From positions 15,859 to 79,858 of the forward strand of contig JADJXN010000009.1 in assembly GCA_016715815.1 (NCBI GenBank): a stretch of 64,000 bases of DNA. Reading direction: 5' to 3'. The stretch is from Oligoflexia bacterium (GTDB lineage: Bacteria; Bdellovibrionota; Bdellovibrionia; JABDDW01). Made by a program: the position numbers and the translations under genes. Of the stretch, positions 43,401 to 50,330 are shown in pieces (the stretch's first letter is position 1; every line of letters begins with the position of its first letter). Below the pieces are notes generated by a model. That model saw only the letters and a program-made list of their open reading frames with translations, was not told the origin of the DNA and did no database searches.

Positions 43401-44164
43401 TTGTTTTCTCCATCGATTTTTTTTGTCAAAGGATATAGTTGAACGCTTAAATTATAAACTTCTTTAGGCTTTCCCTTTTTTTCCAATTCTTCACATAGGT
43501 GGCGTCTGAATTCGCGAATTTTCAACTGAGCCCAGGAAATATCTTCTGGGTTCATGGCAAAAGTGATGGAAGTAATATCCCTCATCTCCGCCGGGTCATT
43601 TTCAATGGAGGCTATTGCTTTTTCCAAAACTTGCTTCTGAAATTTGCGTGTGATCGGCGTTGAAATTTTATTGTCGATTTTGATTGGTTTTCCAGACTGC
43701 TTGTAGCGTTTGTTTTTTTGTTTTTCAATCAAGCCAAGCCTTAAAAGCCTTTCCATAGCGGCTTTTGCTTGAAATAAGGTAATTCCTAATCGCTTAGCAA
43801 TCCATTGGGATTCAAATTTAGAATTTGGAATTTCAAGGAGGCTTAAAATCCCGTAATTTTCCCAGTCAGCGATGACGCTGAACATGTCCAAATTCATTTG
43901 CTCGTAATCTTGTTTGTAGTTGTAAGTCATTTTCTCTTCATGATTCAAAAGTTTTGCTTGGGTTGCAGGGTCCAATCCAAAATGATCTGTAATTTTAAAA
44001 ACTGCTTTTTTTGAAAGCCGGCGCTTACCGTTGATCACCAAAGATAAAACCGTATGGCTCATCCCCAATGACTTGGCAAAAGCGCGTAGAGAGTATAAAG
44101 GGTTTTTTTCAAATCTCTTTTGATACTCTCTACGCAAAAAAATGCTGGAAAACTCTTTTTCCAT
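43397..44164 (-). CDS. TIGR02147-family regulator
   Basis: The 255-residue protein matches the TIGR02147 family, abundant in Fibrobacter and Bdellovibrio-type bacteria. Residues 10-55 (YSLRAFAKSLGMSHTVLSLV, NGKRRLSKKAVFKITDHF) form a Cro/CI-like helix-turn-helix; residues 90-150 hold a second winged-helix-like block (SQWIAKRLGITLFQAKAAME), and the C-terminal half contains the DUF4423-type region (ITSITFAMNPEDISWAQLKI). It is encoded between genes for secreted Cys-rich proteins, with a 6-nt gap upstream and a 4-bp overlap downstream. It is a plausible repressor or activator of its own operon through the palindromes at 45079-45153. Confidence 0.85.
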   Translation of the reverse strand: MEKEFSSIFLRREYQKRFEKNPLYSLRAFAKSLGMSHTVLSLVINGKRRLSKKAVFKITDHFGLDPATQAKLLNHEEKMTYNYKQDYEQMNLDMFSVIADWENYGILSLLEIPNSKFESQWIAKRLGITLFQAKAAMERLLRLGLIEKQKNKRYKQSGKPIKIDNKISTPITRKFQKQVLEKAIASIENDPAEMRDITSITFAMNPEDISWAQLKIREFRRHLCEELEKKGKPKEVYNLSVQLYPLTKKIDGENK

Positions 44165-44170
44165 TTTTAA

Positions 44171-44719
44171 TTACTGAACCTTAGCTTTGCACTGCTCTAT
44201 AATATTGTTAATAAATCTTGTATTCTTCACTTGCTTAAAAGCTTCTGTGTACTCAGGAGAAAAACACTCAGGTTTTGGAGATTGCTCACACCCAACATAG
44301 GCTTGGATGGCAAGCTTTTCATTTAAACTTCTGGGTTCACAAAAGATTTGCACAGCAGCATTTGAAGTACTACTTGAGCCTGTTGGAATATCCAAAGTTG
44401 GCCCAGGAATAATCCACAAAAAAGAAGTTTTAAATTTTGTAGATGTGGAGTATGAACCATTTGCAATGCTGAGTTCTGGGCGAACAGAATTGCATTTAGC
44501 GGTTAAGGCGTTCTTGTATGTTAAATAATATTCAGAAACCTTACTCTGAATAGCCTGGCAATTTGTTTCCCAATCTCTAGAAGCAAAAAATGCGTTCATA
44601 TCATATGAACCAAGTTTAAGTTGCACAATAGGCTCTTCCACTAAAGCTTTTTCTTCTTTTTGTTCATTACTAGCCCATGCAAAATTTGCTAGCAGCAATG
44701 ATAAAATAACTAATTTCAT
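44171..44719 (-). CDS. Secreted Cys-containing protein (unknown function)
   Basis: The 182-residue protein has a signal peptide (MKLVILSLLLANFAWA) and an acidic mature N-terminus. Six Cys are spaced through the mature chain (TNCQAIQ, AKCNSVRP, FCEPRS, GCEQSPKPEC, EQCKAK). No known domain. It is the second gene of the operon that includes the TIGR02147 regulator. Confidence 0.65.
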   Translation of the reverse strand: MKLVILSLLLANFAWASNEQKEEKALVEEPIVQLKLGSYDMNAFFASRDWETNCQAIQSKVSEYYLTYKNALTAKCNSVRPELSIANGSYSTSTKFKTSFLWIIPGPTLDIPTGSSSTSNAAVQIFCEPRSLNEKLAIQAYVGCEQSPKPECFSPEYTEAFKQVKNTRFINNIIEQCKAKVQ

Positions 44720-44744
44720 AAAATCTCCTTATGAATAATAATTC

Positions 44745-45056
44745 TTATTTAAAACCTTCAACAGTCACTTTCACTTCACAGTATTGATACCCGGGGATTT
44801 CTTTGCTCATCCCGTACTTATATGTAAATCCCAAAGTGTGGCAAAAGCGATTAGCAGCAACTTCACATTCAGTAATGGCCTCACGTTGAGCACATCTAGA
44901 AGCAGCGTTTGCAGTGGTTTGGCCAGGCTCACATGGTTCATAGTAACCAAGGGGAGATGCCAAAATACACTGAGACTTATACAATTTGCGAGGCTCTTCT
45001 GCTCCTGCAGTTGTTGCTAATGCACTAAAAACCGAAACCAGTAAAAAAAATATTTT
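44745..45056 (-). CDS. Secreted Cys-rich small protein, first gene of the TIGR02147 operon
   Basis: The start at 45054-45056 (MKIFFLLVSVFSALATTAGA) gives a signal peptide and a 103-residue protein; an in-frame upstream start (45116) would place 20 hydrophilic residues before the signal and is rejected. The mature part has seven Cys (SQCILASPL, YEPCEPGQ, SRCAQREAITECEVAANRFC, YQYCEV), a composition common in disulfide-bonded secreted proteins. The palindromic operator array lies 23-97 bp upstream. Confidence 0.65.
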   Translation of the reverse strand, partial: KIFFLLVSVFSALATTAGAEEPRKLYKSQCILASPLGYYEPCEPGQTTANAASRCAQREAITECEVAANRFCHTLGFTYKYGMSKEIPGYQYCEVKVTVEGFK

Positions 45057-45078
45057 CATAATTATCCTTTCGTGGGTG

Positions 45079-45153
45079 TTTGAAACTTTATCTTTCAAAG
45101 CACAGGATAAAGTCAAAAAATTTTGAAACTATCTGGTTTCAAATTTTGAAACC
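45079..45153. promoter_or_regulatory. Palindromic operator array (TTTGAAAC)
   Basis: Three overlapping or neighbouring inverted repeats share one half-site: TTTGAAA-N7-TTTCAAA (45079-45099), TTTGAAAC-N6-GTTTCAAA (45122-45143) and GGTTTCAAA-T-TTTGAAACC (45135-45153). They precede the operon of secreted proteins and the HTH-containing TIGR02147 regulator. Binding by that regulator is inferred. Confidence 0.6.
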
Positions 45154-45182
45154 ATGCTTGAATAGCACAGCTATAAAGAAGA

Positions 45183-45350
45183 TCAATGCCGATTTAGGGT
45201 AGCAGTAAATTTTATATTAGAGTAGGCGCCAGATAGGTTCTGGTCTTCAAATAAAGCTTGAAGAGCTTCTCCACCATGCTCCGATTCAAGGACTTCATTT
45301 AGTTCATCACAGCCTATACAGAAGCCCTCGTTGCATATGACCTTGATAAA
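45183..45350 (-). pseudogene. C-terminal remnant of an island gene
   Basis: An open frame without a start codon encodes ~55 residues: FIKVICNEGFCIGCDELNEV, then LESEHGGEALQALFEDQ, ending FTATLNRH and TGA. Cys spacing and codon use look protein-like. It ends at the att repeat, suggesting a gene cut by recombination at the island boundary. Origin unknown. Confidence 0.4.
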
Positions 45351-45399
45351 TTAGTTGATGTAAAAACCTTAGTATTGTTGCTTAATTATGGAAAGAAGA

Positions 45400-45446
45400 T
45401 GGAGGTGACGGTCGGAATTGAACCGACGTAAACGGTTTTGCAGACC
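45400..45446 (-). other. Inner att repeat: 3' half of tRNA-Cys (left end of satellite-like element)
   Basis: These 47 bp are identical to 55118-55164, the 3' part of tRNA-Cys from the anticodon loop to CCA. The ~35 bp to the left (CTTAGTATTGTTGCTTAATT...) also resemble the 3' flank of the intact gene (CCTAGTATTATTACTTAATT). Together they are the direct repeats that bound the integrase-carrying element. Confidence 0.88.
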
Positions 45447-45453
45447 CGTCACC
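45400..45453 (-). pseudogene. D-armless tRNA-Cys-like remnant
   Basis: Beyond the 47-bp tRNA repeat, the next 7 bp (minus strand GGTGACG) are exactly the 5' acceptor strand of tRNA-Cys. The 54-nt unit therefore has a paired 7-bp acceptor stem, shortened anticodon arm with loop CTGCAAA (GCA), T-arm and encoded CCA, but no D-arm. It is most likely a deletion derivative or recombination product rather than a functional tRNA. Confidence 0.55.
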
Positions 45454-45550
45454 TAATTAAGTTAATACTGTATTATCAGTAAGTTAGCAAAAACTCACTT
45501 GAAATTGTCACCATCTTGCAACCTTTTTAATTGGCTGGTAATCAGAGTCA

Positions 45551-46426
45551 ATGAAATTTTCTATTGATAATAACATTTTAAATAGTCTTACAAGTGATAC
45601 CACTAGGGCTCATGAATTCTGTCAGAAATTTAATTTCAATAAGCCTACTGAAATTTATATTCCCTATAATGTTCTAGACGAAAGTTTTTCAGGTGGTTCA
45701 TTGCCACATATTCTTAATAGGTTCAAAAATTTAGGGATCTTAATAGATAAACTAAAAAATCGCCTCTGTATTTCCACACAAGTTAGATTGGCAATGAAAA
45801 AGGAAGTAAAAAATAAAGGCCACCTAAATAAAACTCCAGAATTAACAAAACAACAGATGGAAAGCATATTGTTTTTTGTTAGGAACCCGCCCGCATTAGA
45901 ACAAAACTGGCATCAAGAAAAAATTTATATCGAAAAAAGTAATGCACGCAAAATTGATTTTTTAGAAAACGACAGGAAAACAAGACAAATGTGCATTGAT
46001 AATAAGGTGCCCTACAATGAAATTAAAGAAATTTACGATTCCTTCATGGGCATTAAAAATGATAAAGAACATTACAAACTACTAAGAACAATTTTTGGTT
46101 CACCAGATATTACAGGTCTTTCAAAGCGTAAATTTAAAAAAGTAATGTGCCATAAGAACTTTAAGACCATGCATGCATTAGCTTCCATGATTTATTTTAG
46201 GCATATTTGCAATTGCCTCTATCATTATGACCCAAACCTTATTGAGATCAAAAAAATGCAGTTAGGTAATTGGACTGATTTGAATATTGCCTCATGTGCC
46301 GCATATAATGATTATTTGGTAACTGAAGACTCCGGCTTAAAAGAATTTTGCAGTGTTTTGAAAGATAGAGGCGTTATTAACTTTGAGACCATTGGATTTA
46401 AAGATTTTGAGGAAAAAATAAGTTAA
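45551..46426 (+). CDS. PIN-like nuclease-domain protein
   Basis: The 291-residue island protein begins MKFSIDNNILNSLTSD, with an early Asp on a strand, as in PIN nucleases (D at residue 5). The C-terminal part (~240-291) reads GNWTDLNIASCAAYNDYLVT then EDSGLKEFCSVLKD, which is the D...A.......TxD pattern of the PIN active site. Between them is a long variable insert with many Lys and Asn. It is larger than VapC toxins and lacks a VapB-type partner, so it resembles large PIN proteins found in defence islands. It converges with a PD-(D/E)XK-like gene with a 4-bp overlap. Confidence 0.65.
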   Translation: MKFSIDNNILNSLTSDTTRAHEFCQKFNFNKPTEIYIPYNVLDESFSGGSLPHILNRFKNLGILIDKLKNRLCISTQVRLAMKKEVKNKGHLNKTPELTKQQMESILFFVRNPPALEQNWHQEKIYIEKSNARKIDFLENDRKTRQMCIDNKVPYNEIKEIYDSFMGIKNDKEHYKLLRTIFGSPDITGLSKRKFKKVMCHKNFKTMHALASMIYFRHICNCLYHYDPNLIEIKKMQLGNWTDLNIASCAAYNDYLVTEDSGLKEFCSVLKDRGVINFETIGFKDFEEKIS

Positions 46427-46986
46427 TGGTTATTAACAAAAATATGTGGAATATGTTTTCTTAGAGTCTCTAAATCCACTGAGCTCCTAAAAATTCCCAG
46501 TTTATTGTGAATACTACACTCAAGGTGCTTTAGTTCTTCTCTAGTAAATATGTAACCCTTTTTTCTGTAAAGGTAGTTATTAACATACTTTGCTTGTCTA
46601 CTCTCAAGATTGTTTTGGACGAATTCCAATAAATCAAAAGTGTGGTAAATTGCCATATCTTTGTTTTTAGAATCCCAAAAAATATAGTAGGCACAACCAT
46701 CGCTAGAACTTCTTTCTAAAGCTCCAACACGTCCCGTATTAGTATTGGACACCATTTCAATAAAAAGTGAATGCAGTGGGTACTGTGGTGACTTCAATTC
46801 CGCTGGAATACCATCTATTAGGAAGTCGGGACCTCTGTATAAAGCTTCATTTCTACTATTTGAAAGGTGTATTATTTCAATATTTGGATAGGTTCTCTTA
46901 ATATGAGAAAAAAAAGATGATTCTCCATCTTTTCCTAAAGATAAGTTAAACTCAAAATCTAAATCGCAGTGCGTTTTTAGAGACAT
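46423..46986 (-). CDS. PD-(D/E)XK-like nuclease candidate
   Basis: The 187-residue soluble protein shows GPDFLIDGIPAELKSPQY near residue 75: an Asp on one strand and E-x-K on the next, the core of the PD-(D/E)XK fold, followed by FIEMVSNTNTG with further conserved-looking acidic and polar residues. No HTH or membrane part is visible. It lies tail to tail with the PIN-like gene (4-bp overlap). A restriction or anti-phage role is plausible but not shown. Confidence 0.55.
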   Translation of the reverse strand: MSLKTHCDLDFEFNLSLGKDGESSFFSHIKRTYPNIEIIHLSNSRNEALYRGPDFLIDGIPAELKSPQYPLHSLFIEMVSNTNTGRVGALERSSSDGCAYYIFWDSKNKDMAIYHTFDLLEFVQNNLESRQAKYVNNYLYRKKGYIFTREELKHLECSIHNKLGIFRSSVDLETLRKHIPHIFVNNH

Positions 46987-47136
46987 GGATTTAACAAAAG
47001 CACAGCGCGTGCCAAGCCACTAAGCCGCTACAATTTAAGCCGATTAAAAAATATAATATGTGGATGACAAAAAATTGTTCACTCTCCAAGAAAGTACTGT
47101 TAAAAATTCAAAGACAATCTCATATTAAGTGGAAGG

Positions 47137-48039
47137 TTAGGCTGCGTTATCGTCTTCAGTATAGTCTGAATTATTCAACAAATCGTCCAAAGTACTCGCA
47201 TCTTTAATCTTAGAAAATTCACAATAAGCTGGGCCTTGAATTTTTGATTTAACACCTAGTGGAATCTGTTTAATTTCTTGTGCTGGACCTTCAAAAATAA
47301 CTTTGTACTTTCCAGGTTCCTTTTCAGAATCCACAATTCTTTTAATTTTAGCAACATGAGTAATTGCGCTTATCGGAGCAACTTGGTAGCCAGCAATATA
47401 CTTTAATTTTGAAAGTTGCTCCTTATTTATCCTAATAGACCACCAGCAATTATCACCAAGAAAAACTCTTTCAAAACCTTCTTTGCGAGCAGGTACTATA
47501 ATTGTATCAGCTAGTTCTCTTCTCTGTTTTATGGCGGTCCAATTTAATTGGATTTCCTTTTTTTCCTTACCAAGAATTTTAATTTCTTCTGAGGGTTTAC
47601 ATATAACACTAAAAAATGGAGCCGGCTTACTATCATCAATTTTATAGGCTTCAACAATCACAAGGTAAAATTGTTTATCAGTTGTCTCATTTAACCAATT
47701 GATTACGTTGATATGCTCTTGTTTTACATCTTTGGCTATCCAAACCATTGTTTGAGCTTCCATATTTATTAGATATGTCAATGCCTGTCCAAGATGCTTG
47801 TGATCTGTTTTTTCTAGCTGATTTTCTATAACAATGGTATGACCATTGTCATCTTCACATAAAATATCCATTTCATATGAGCTATTATTTACTTTTTTTT
47901 CAGTTTGAATAATAGAAAGATTAATACCAATGGCATCGCTTAATGATTCAAGATTTTCACTTAGCCAAGCTGAAAAATCATCTTCTTCTTTGGGCCAGAC
48001 GTCGCGCAAAGCCACCTGTTGAAGTTTGCCAATTTTCAT
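47137..48039 (-). CDS. PD-(D/E)XK nuclease (DUF4268-like) with a C-terminal EVE/PUA-like region
   Basis: The 300-residue protein has an N-terminal nuclease-like core: SYEMDILCEDDNGHTIVIEN, then QLEKTDHKHLGQALTYL, where D, E and Q fit the D-E-x-Q variant seen in NucS/DUF4268-type families. The C-terminal half (~185-275) reads DNCWWSIRINKEQLSKLKYIAGY, then VAPISAITHVAKIKRI, GKYKVIFEGPAQEIKQIPLG, which looks like an EVE/ASCH/PUA-type modified-base or RNA-binding fold. Such a fusion would suit a modification-sensing nuclease. Family placement is by motif only. It lies between the integrase and the PD-(D/E)XK-like gene. Confidence 0.6.
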   Translation of the reverse strand: MKIGKLQQVALRDVWPKEEDDFSAWLSENLESLSDAIGINLSIIQTEKKVNNSSYEMDILCEDDNGHTIVIENQLEKTDHKHLGQALTYLINMEAQTMVWIAKDVKQEHINVINWLNETTDKQFYLVIVEAYKIDDSKPAPFFSVICKPSEEIKILGKEKKEIQLNWTAIKQRRELADTIIVPARKEGFERVFLGDNCWWSIRINKEQLSKLKYIAGYQVAPISAITHVAKIKRIVDSEKEPGKYKVIFEGPAQEIKQIPLGVKSKIQGPAYCEFSKIKDASTLDDLLNNSDYTEDDNAA

Positions 48040-48108
48040 ATTTATTTTAATCGGCTAGAAACACTTAAACTTTTAGCTTCAAAGGCTAACCAAAAGACTA
48101 GTTAAATC

Positions 48109-49320
48109 TCAAGTACTACTAGAAACCGTTAAAATATTGCCAGACATCTTCACAGCTTGCTCTTCTGACCTCTTAAGCACATGGCCATACACAGAAAGCG
48201 TAATAGTTGGGCTACTATGCCCCAAGCGTTGTGCTACTGCATTAATAGGCACTCCTGAATCTAACAAGAAAGTTGCGTGCGTATGTCTCAGATCATGGAA
48301 ACGCAGCTTGGGAAAACCTAATCGCTTTGCTAAATCAGAAAAGCGCTTAGTAACAATCCCTGGCTTAATAAATGATGTAGTCTTCAATGGTGATTCAGGA
48401 AATAAAAGATAGTCATTAGAAAATTCTACTCCAAGTTTTTCAGCTTCATTAAGCTGAGTTTTTCTATGATTTTGTAAAAGTTGAAAAATATTGTAATCAA
48501 ACCCAATCTGTCTCTTACTACTTTTATTTTTAGGTTGCTGTTCTTGCAACCCATTCATGCGCGTTTGCTCAACAACCCTTATTATTCTCAAAGTATTTTT
48601 CTCAAAATTGATATCTGACCATCGGAGTCCTAGCAACTCACTCCGTCTCATACCGGTAGCAACAGCTAAGGCTACTAGAGTAAATAATGGCTGACCTTTT
48701 AACCCCTCAAAAAGTCTTTTTAGTTGTTCATGGTCCAAAGCATTTACATGGACAATGGTTTCGGTATTTGAATTCGCAATACTCATAGGGCGTGGGGCAC
48801 GTACATCTTCAATTGGATTATATATTACCTCTCTCTTCCTTTTTGCCTCCTTCATTAGTTGACTGAGTACACGATGTACATGCAAGACTGTTCTTTCAGA
48901 CAACCCTCTTGGCTTCTTGCTTCCTTGAGATCTTATTATTTTTCCTTCTTTGCGAAGCTTAGAGTATAAATCCTGCACATGTGATGCAGTTAATTTTTGC
49001 AAAGGTATTTGCCCAATATAAGGATGAACATGCAACCTTAACAACTCAGCATAACGCTCAAAAGTTTTTGCCCTAACAGATACCTCGGCGTAGTCTCTTA
49101 GCCAAATCTCCATCCATTCTCCTAAACTAATTTTTTTATGCTCTACATAACTTTTTTCATCAACCTGATTTAAAATTTTTCTTAGTTCACGCTGAGCATC
49201 CTTTTTTGTCCCGTGAATTGTTTTGTACCTAACTTGCCTTTTACCAGTCACATAGTCCCTACCAATGTCATATTTTAATAGATAAGAGGACTCACCTCTT
49301 TTTATTATACAGCCTTTCAT
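48109..49320 (-). CDS. int: Tyrosine-type integrase of the tRNA-Cys element
   Basis: The 403-residue integrase has an N-terminal AP2-like arm-binding domain (SYLLKYDIGRDYVTGKRQVR, KKDAQRELRKIL), a SAM-like core-binding domain (WMEIWLRDYAEVSVRAKTFE) and the catalytic domain with Arg in ATGMRRSELLGLRW, Lys nearby, HDLRHTHATFLLD (H-x-x-R) and Tyr in SPTITLSVYGHV. It would cut and rejoin the tRNA-Cys attachment sites at 45400 and 55118. It lies 2.7 kb from the left att and is transcribed away from the AlpA-like gene. Confidence 0.95.
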   Translation of the reverse strand: MKGCIIKRGESSYLLKYDIGRDYVTGKRQVRYKTIHGTKKDAQRELRKILNQVDEKSYVEHKKISLGEWMEIWLRDYAEVSVRAKTFERYAELLRLHVHPYIGQIPLQKLTASHVQDLYSKLRKEGKIIRSQGSKKPRGLSERTVLHVHRVLSQLMKEAKRKREVIYNPIEDVRAPRPMSIANSNTETIVHVNALDHEQLKRLFEGLKGQPLFTLVALAVATGMRRSELLGLRWSDINFEKNTLRIIRVVEQTRMNGLQEQQPKNKSSKRQIGFDYNIFQLLQNHRKTQLNEAEKLGVEFSNDYLLFPESPLKTTSFIKPGIVTKRFSDLAKRLGFPKLRFHDLRHTHATFLLDSGVPINAVAQRLGHSSPTITLSVYGHVLKRSEEQAVKMSGNILTVSSST

Positions 49321-49324
49321 ACTA

Positions 49325-50029
49325 CTAACTCCTAAGACTTAAATTTTTTCTACATTTCACAGAACATGTACTTTTATCAACTCTTGCTCCGCCTTCTCCA
49401 ATAGAAAATGGTTTTCCGCAAAATTCACAACATTTAAATCTATAACCTGAAAGCTCCCTCATTGATAAAATCCAAAATGCTGCTAAGAGTGTTTTTGGAT
49501 AAACCTGGTATGTGATAACTGACTGTCCCTTACGGTCAAAGGGTACAAGCTTTATCTCAATTTGATTCAAGTATTTTTGTGCCCAGGTGTTGAATAAATT
49601 TGCTACGATTTTAATAGGCATATTTGTATCACCTAAAGAACCTTTACCTTCTTCAATTCTCTCTTTTGCTATTTTCTTTAGTTTACGGCTAAACTCAAAG
49701 TTTATATCAATAACCTTCAAAACTCCTGAAAGCTCCTTTTTGCATTTAATAATATCATCTACTGACTCGCTTTTTGGATCTATCCCGATCAAGCCATAGG
49801 TTTTTATAAAGCCAAGTATATCTTCTGCATTATTACTGAGAGCACTGAACGATCTATGCAAACCAGGGACTGTAAGTGGATTATAAAGCCTTTTTTTATT
49901 ACCACTTACCCGAATTTTAGGACTAAGCAGGTTCCCTGCAGCACCCTTATGCCTTACCAACTCATAATCACTATAAACAGGCCACTGGAATGCAAAAATG
50001 TCGTAATCTAATAAATTCACAAATATCAC
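49325..50029 (-). CDS. Island protein with a C-terminal zinc-finger-like motif
   Basis: The 234-residue protein lies just upstream of the integrase (4-nt gap to the int start) and is probably co-transcribed. Its C-terminal 35 residues hold two Cys pairs (CCEFCGKPFSIGEG and DKSTCSVKCRKN), similar to small zinc ribbons such as CGNR or FCS fingers. The remainder is helical without a known domain. A role in regulation or in aiding the integrase is possible, given its position. Confidence 0.65.
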   Translation of the reverse strand: MIFVNLLDYDIFAFQWPVYSDYELVRHKGAAGNLLSPKIRVSGNKKRLYNPLTVPGLHRSFSALSNNAEDILGFIKTYGLIGIDPKSESVDDIIKCKKELSGVLKVIDINFEFSRKLKKIAKERIEEGKGSLGDTNMPIKIVANLFNTWAQKYLNQIEIKLVPFDRKGQSVITYQVYPKTLLAAFWILSMRELSGYRFKCCEFCGKPFSIGEGGARVDKSTCSVKCRKNLSLRS

Positions 50030-50111
50030 ACCTATTCACACTTAACTAGTATTTACTTATTTATGTGTACTTGATACCAAATGCAAAGTCAACCCACTAA
50101 AGGAGGGTAAA

Positions 50112-50330
50112 ATGAAAGAAATATGTTCAAAGTACACTAAAAGTGAAAATAACAAACTTGTTTATACTGTATTAGAAGCAGCTGAAATACTTGGTATTTG
50201 CAAAACTAGTCTTTATAACTTAGTTCAAGAAAATAGGGTTCCCTATTTAAGATTTGGAAGAAGAATTGTTATACCTAAAGCAGCCCTTCAAAAATTACTA
50301 GATCTACATATAAAGGGGGCAAACAAATGA
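50112..50330 (+). CDS. AlpA/HTH_17-type regulator or excisionase
   Basis: The 72-residue protein is a MerR-like HTH_17 domain: TVLEAAEILGICKTSLYNLV, then VPYLRFGRRIVIPKAALQKLL. Such proteins act as excisionase or as the switch of PICI-type satellites (AlpA). A strong AAAGGAGG site precedes it, and the divergent gap to the 234-residue gene (82 bp) should hold both promoters. Its stop overlaps the primase start by 4 bp. Confidence 0.85.
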   Translation: MKEICSKYTKSENNKLVYTVLEAAEILGICKTSLYNLVQENRVPYLRFGRRIVIPKAALQKLLDLHIKGANK

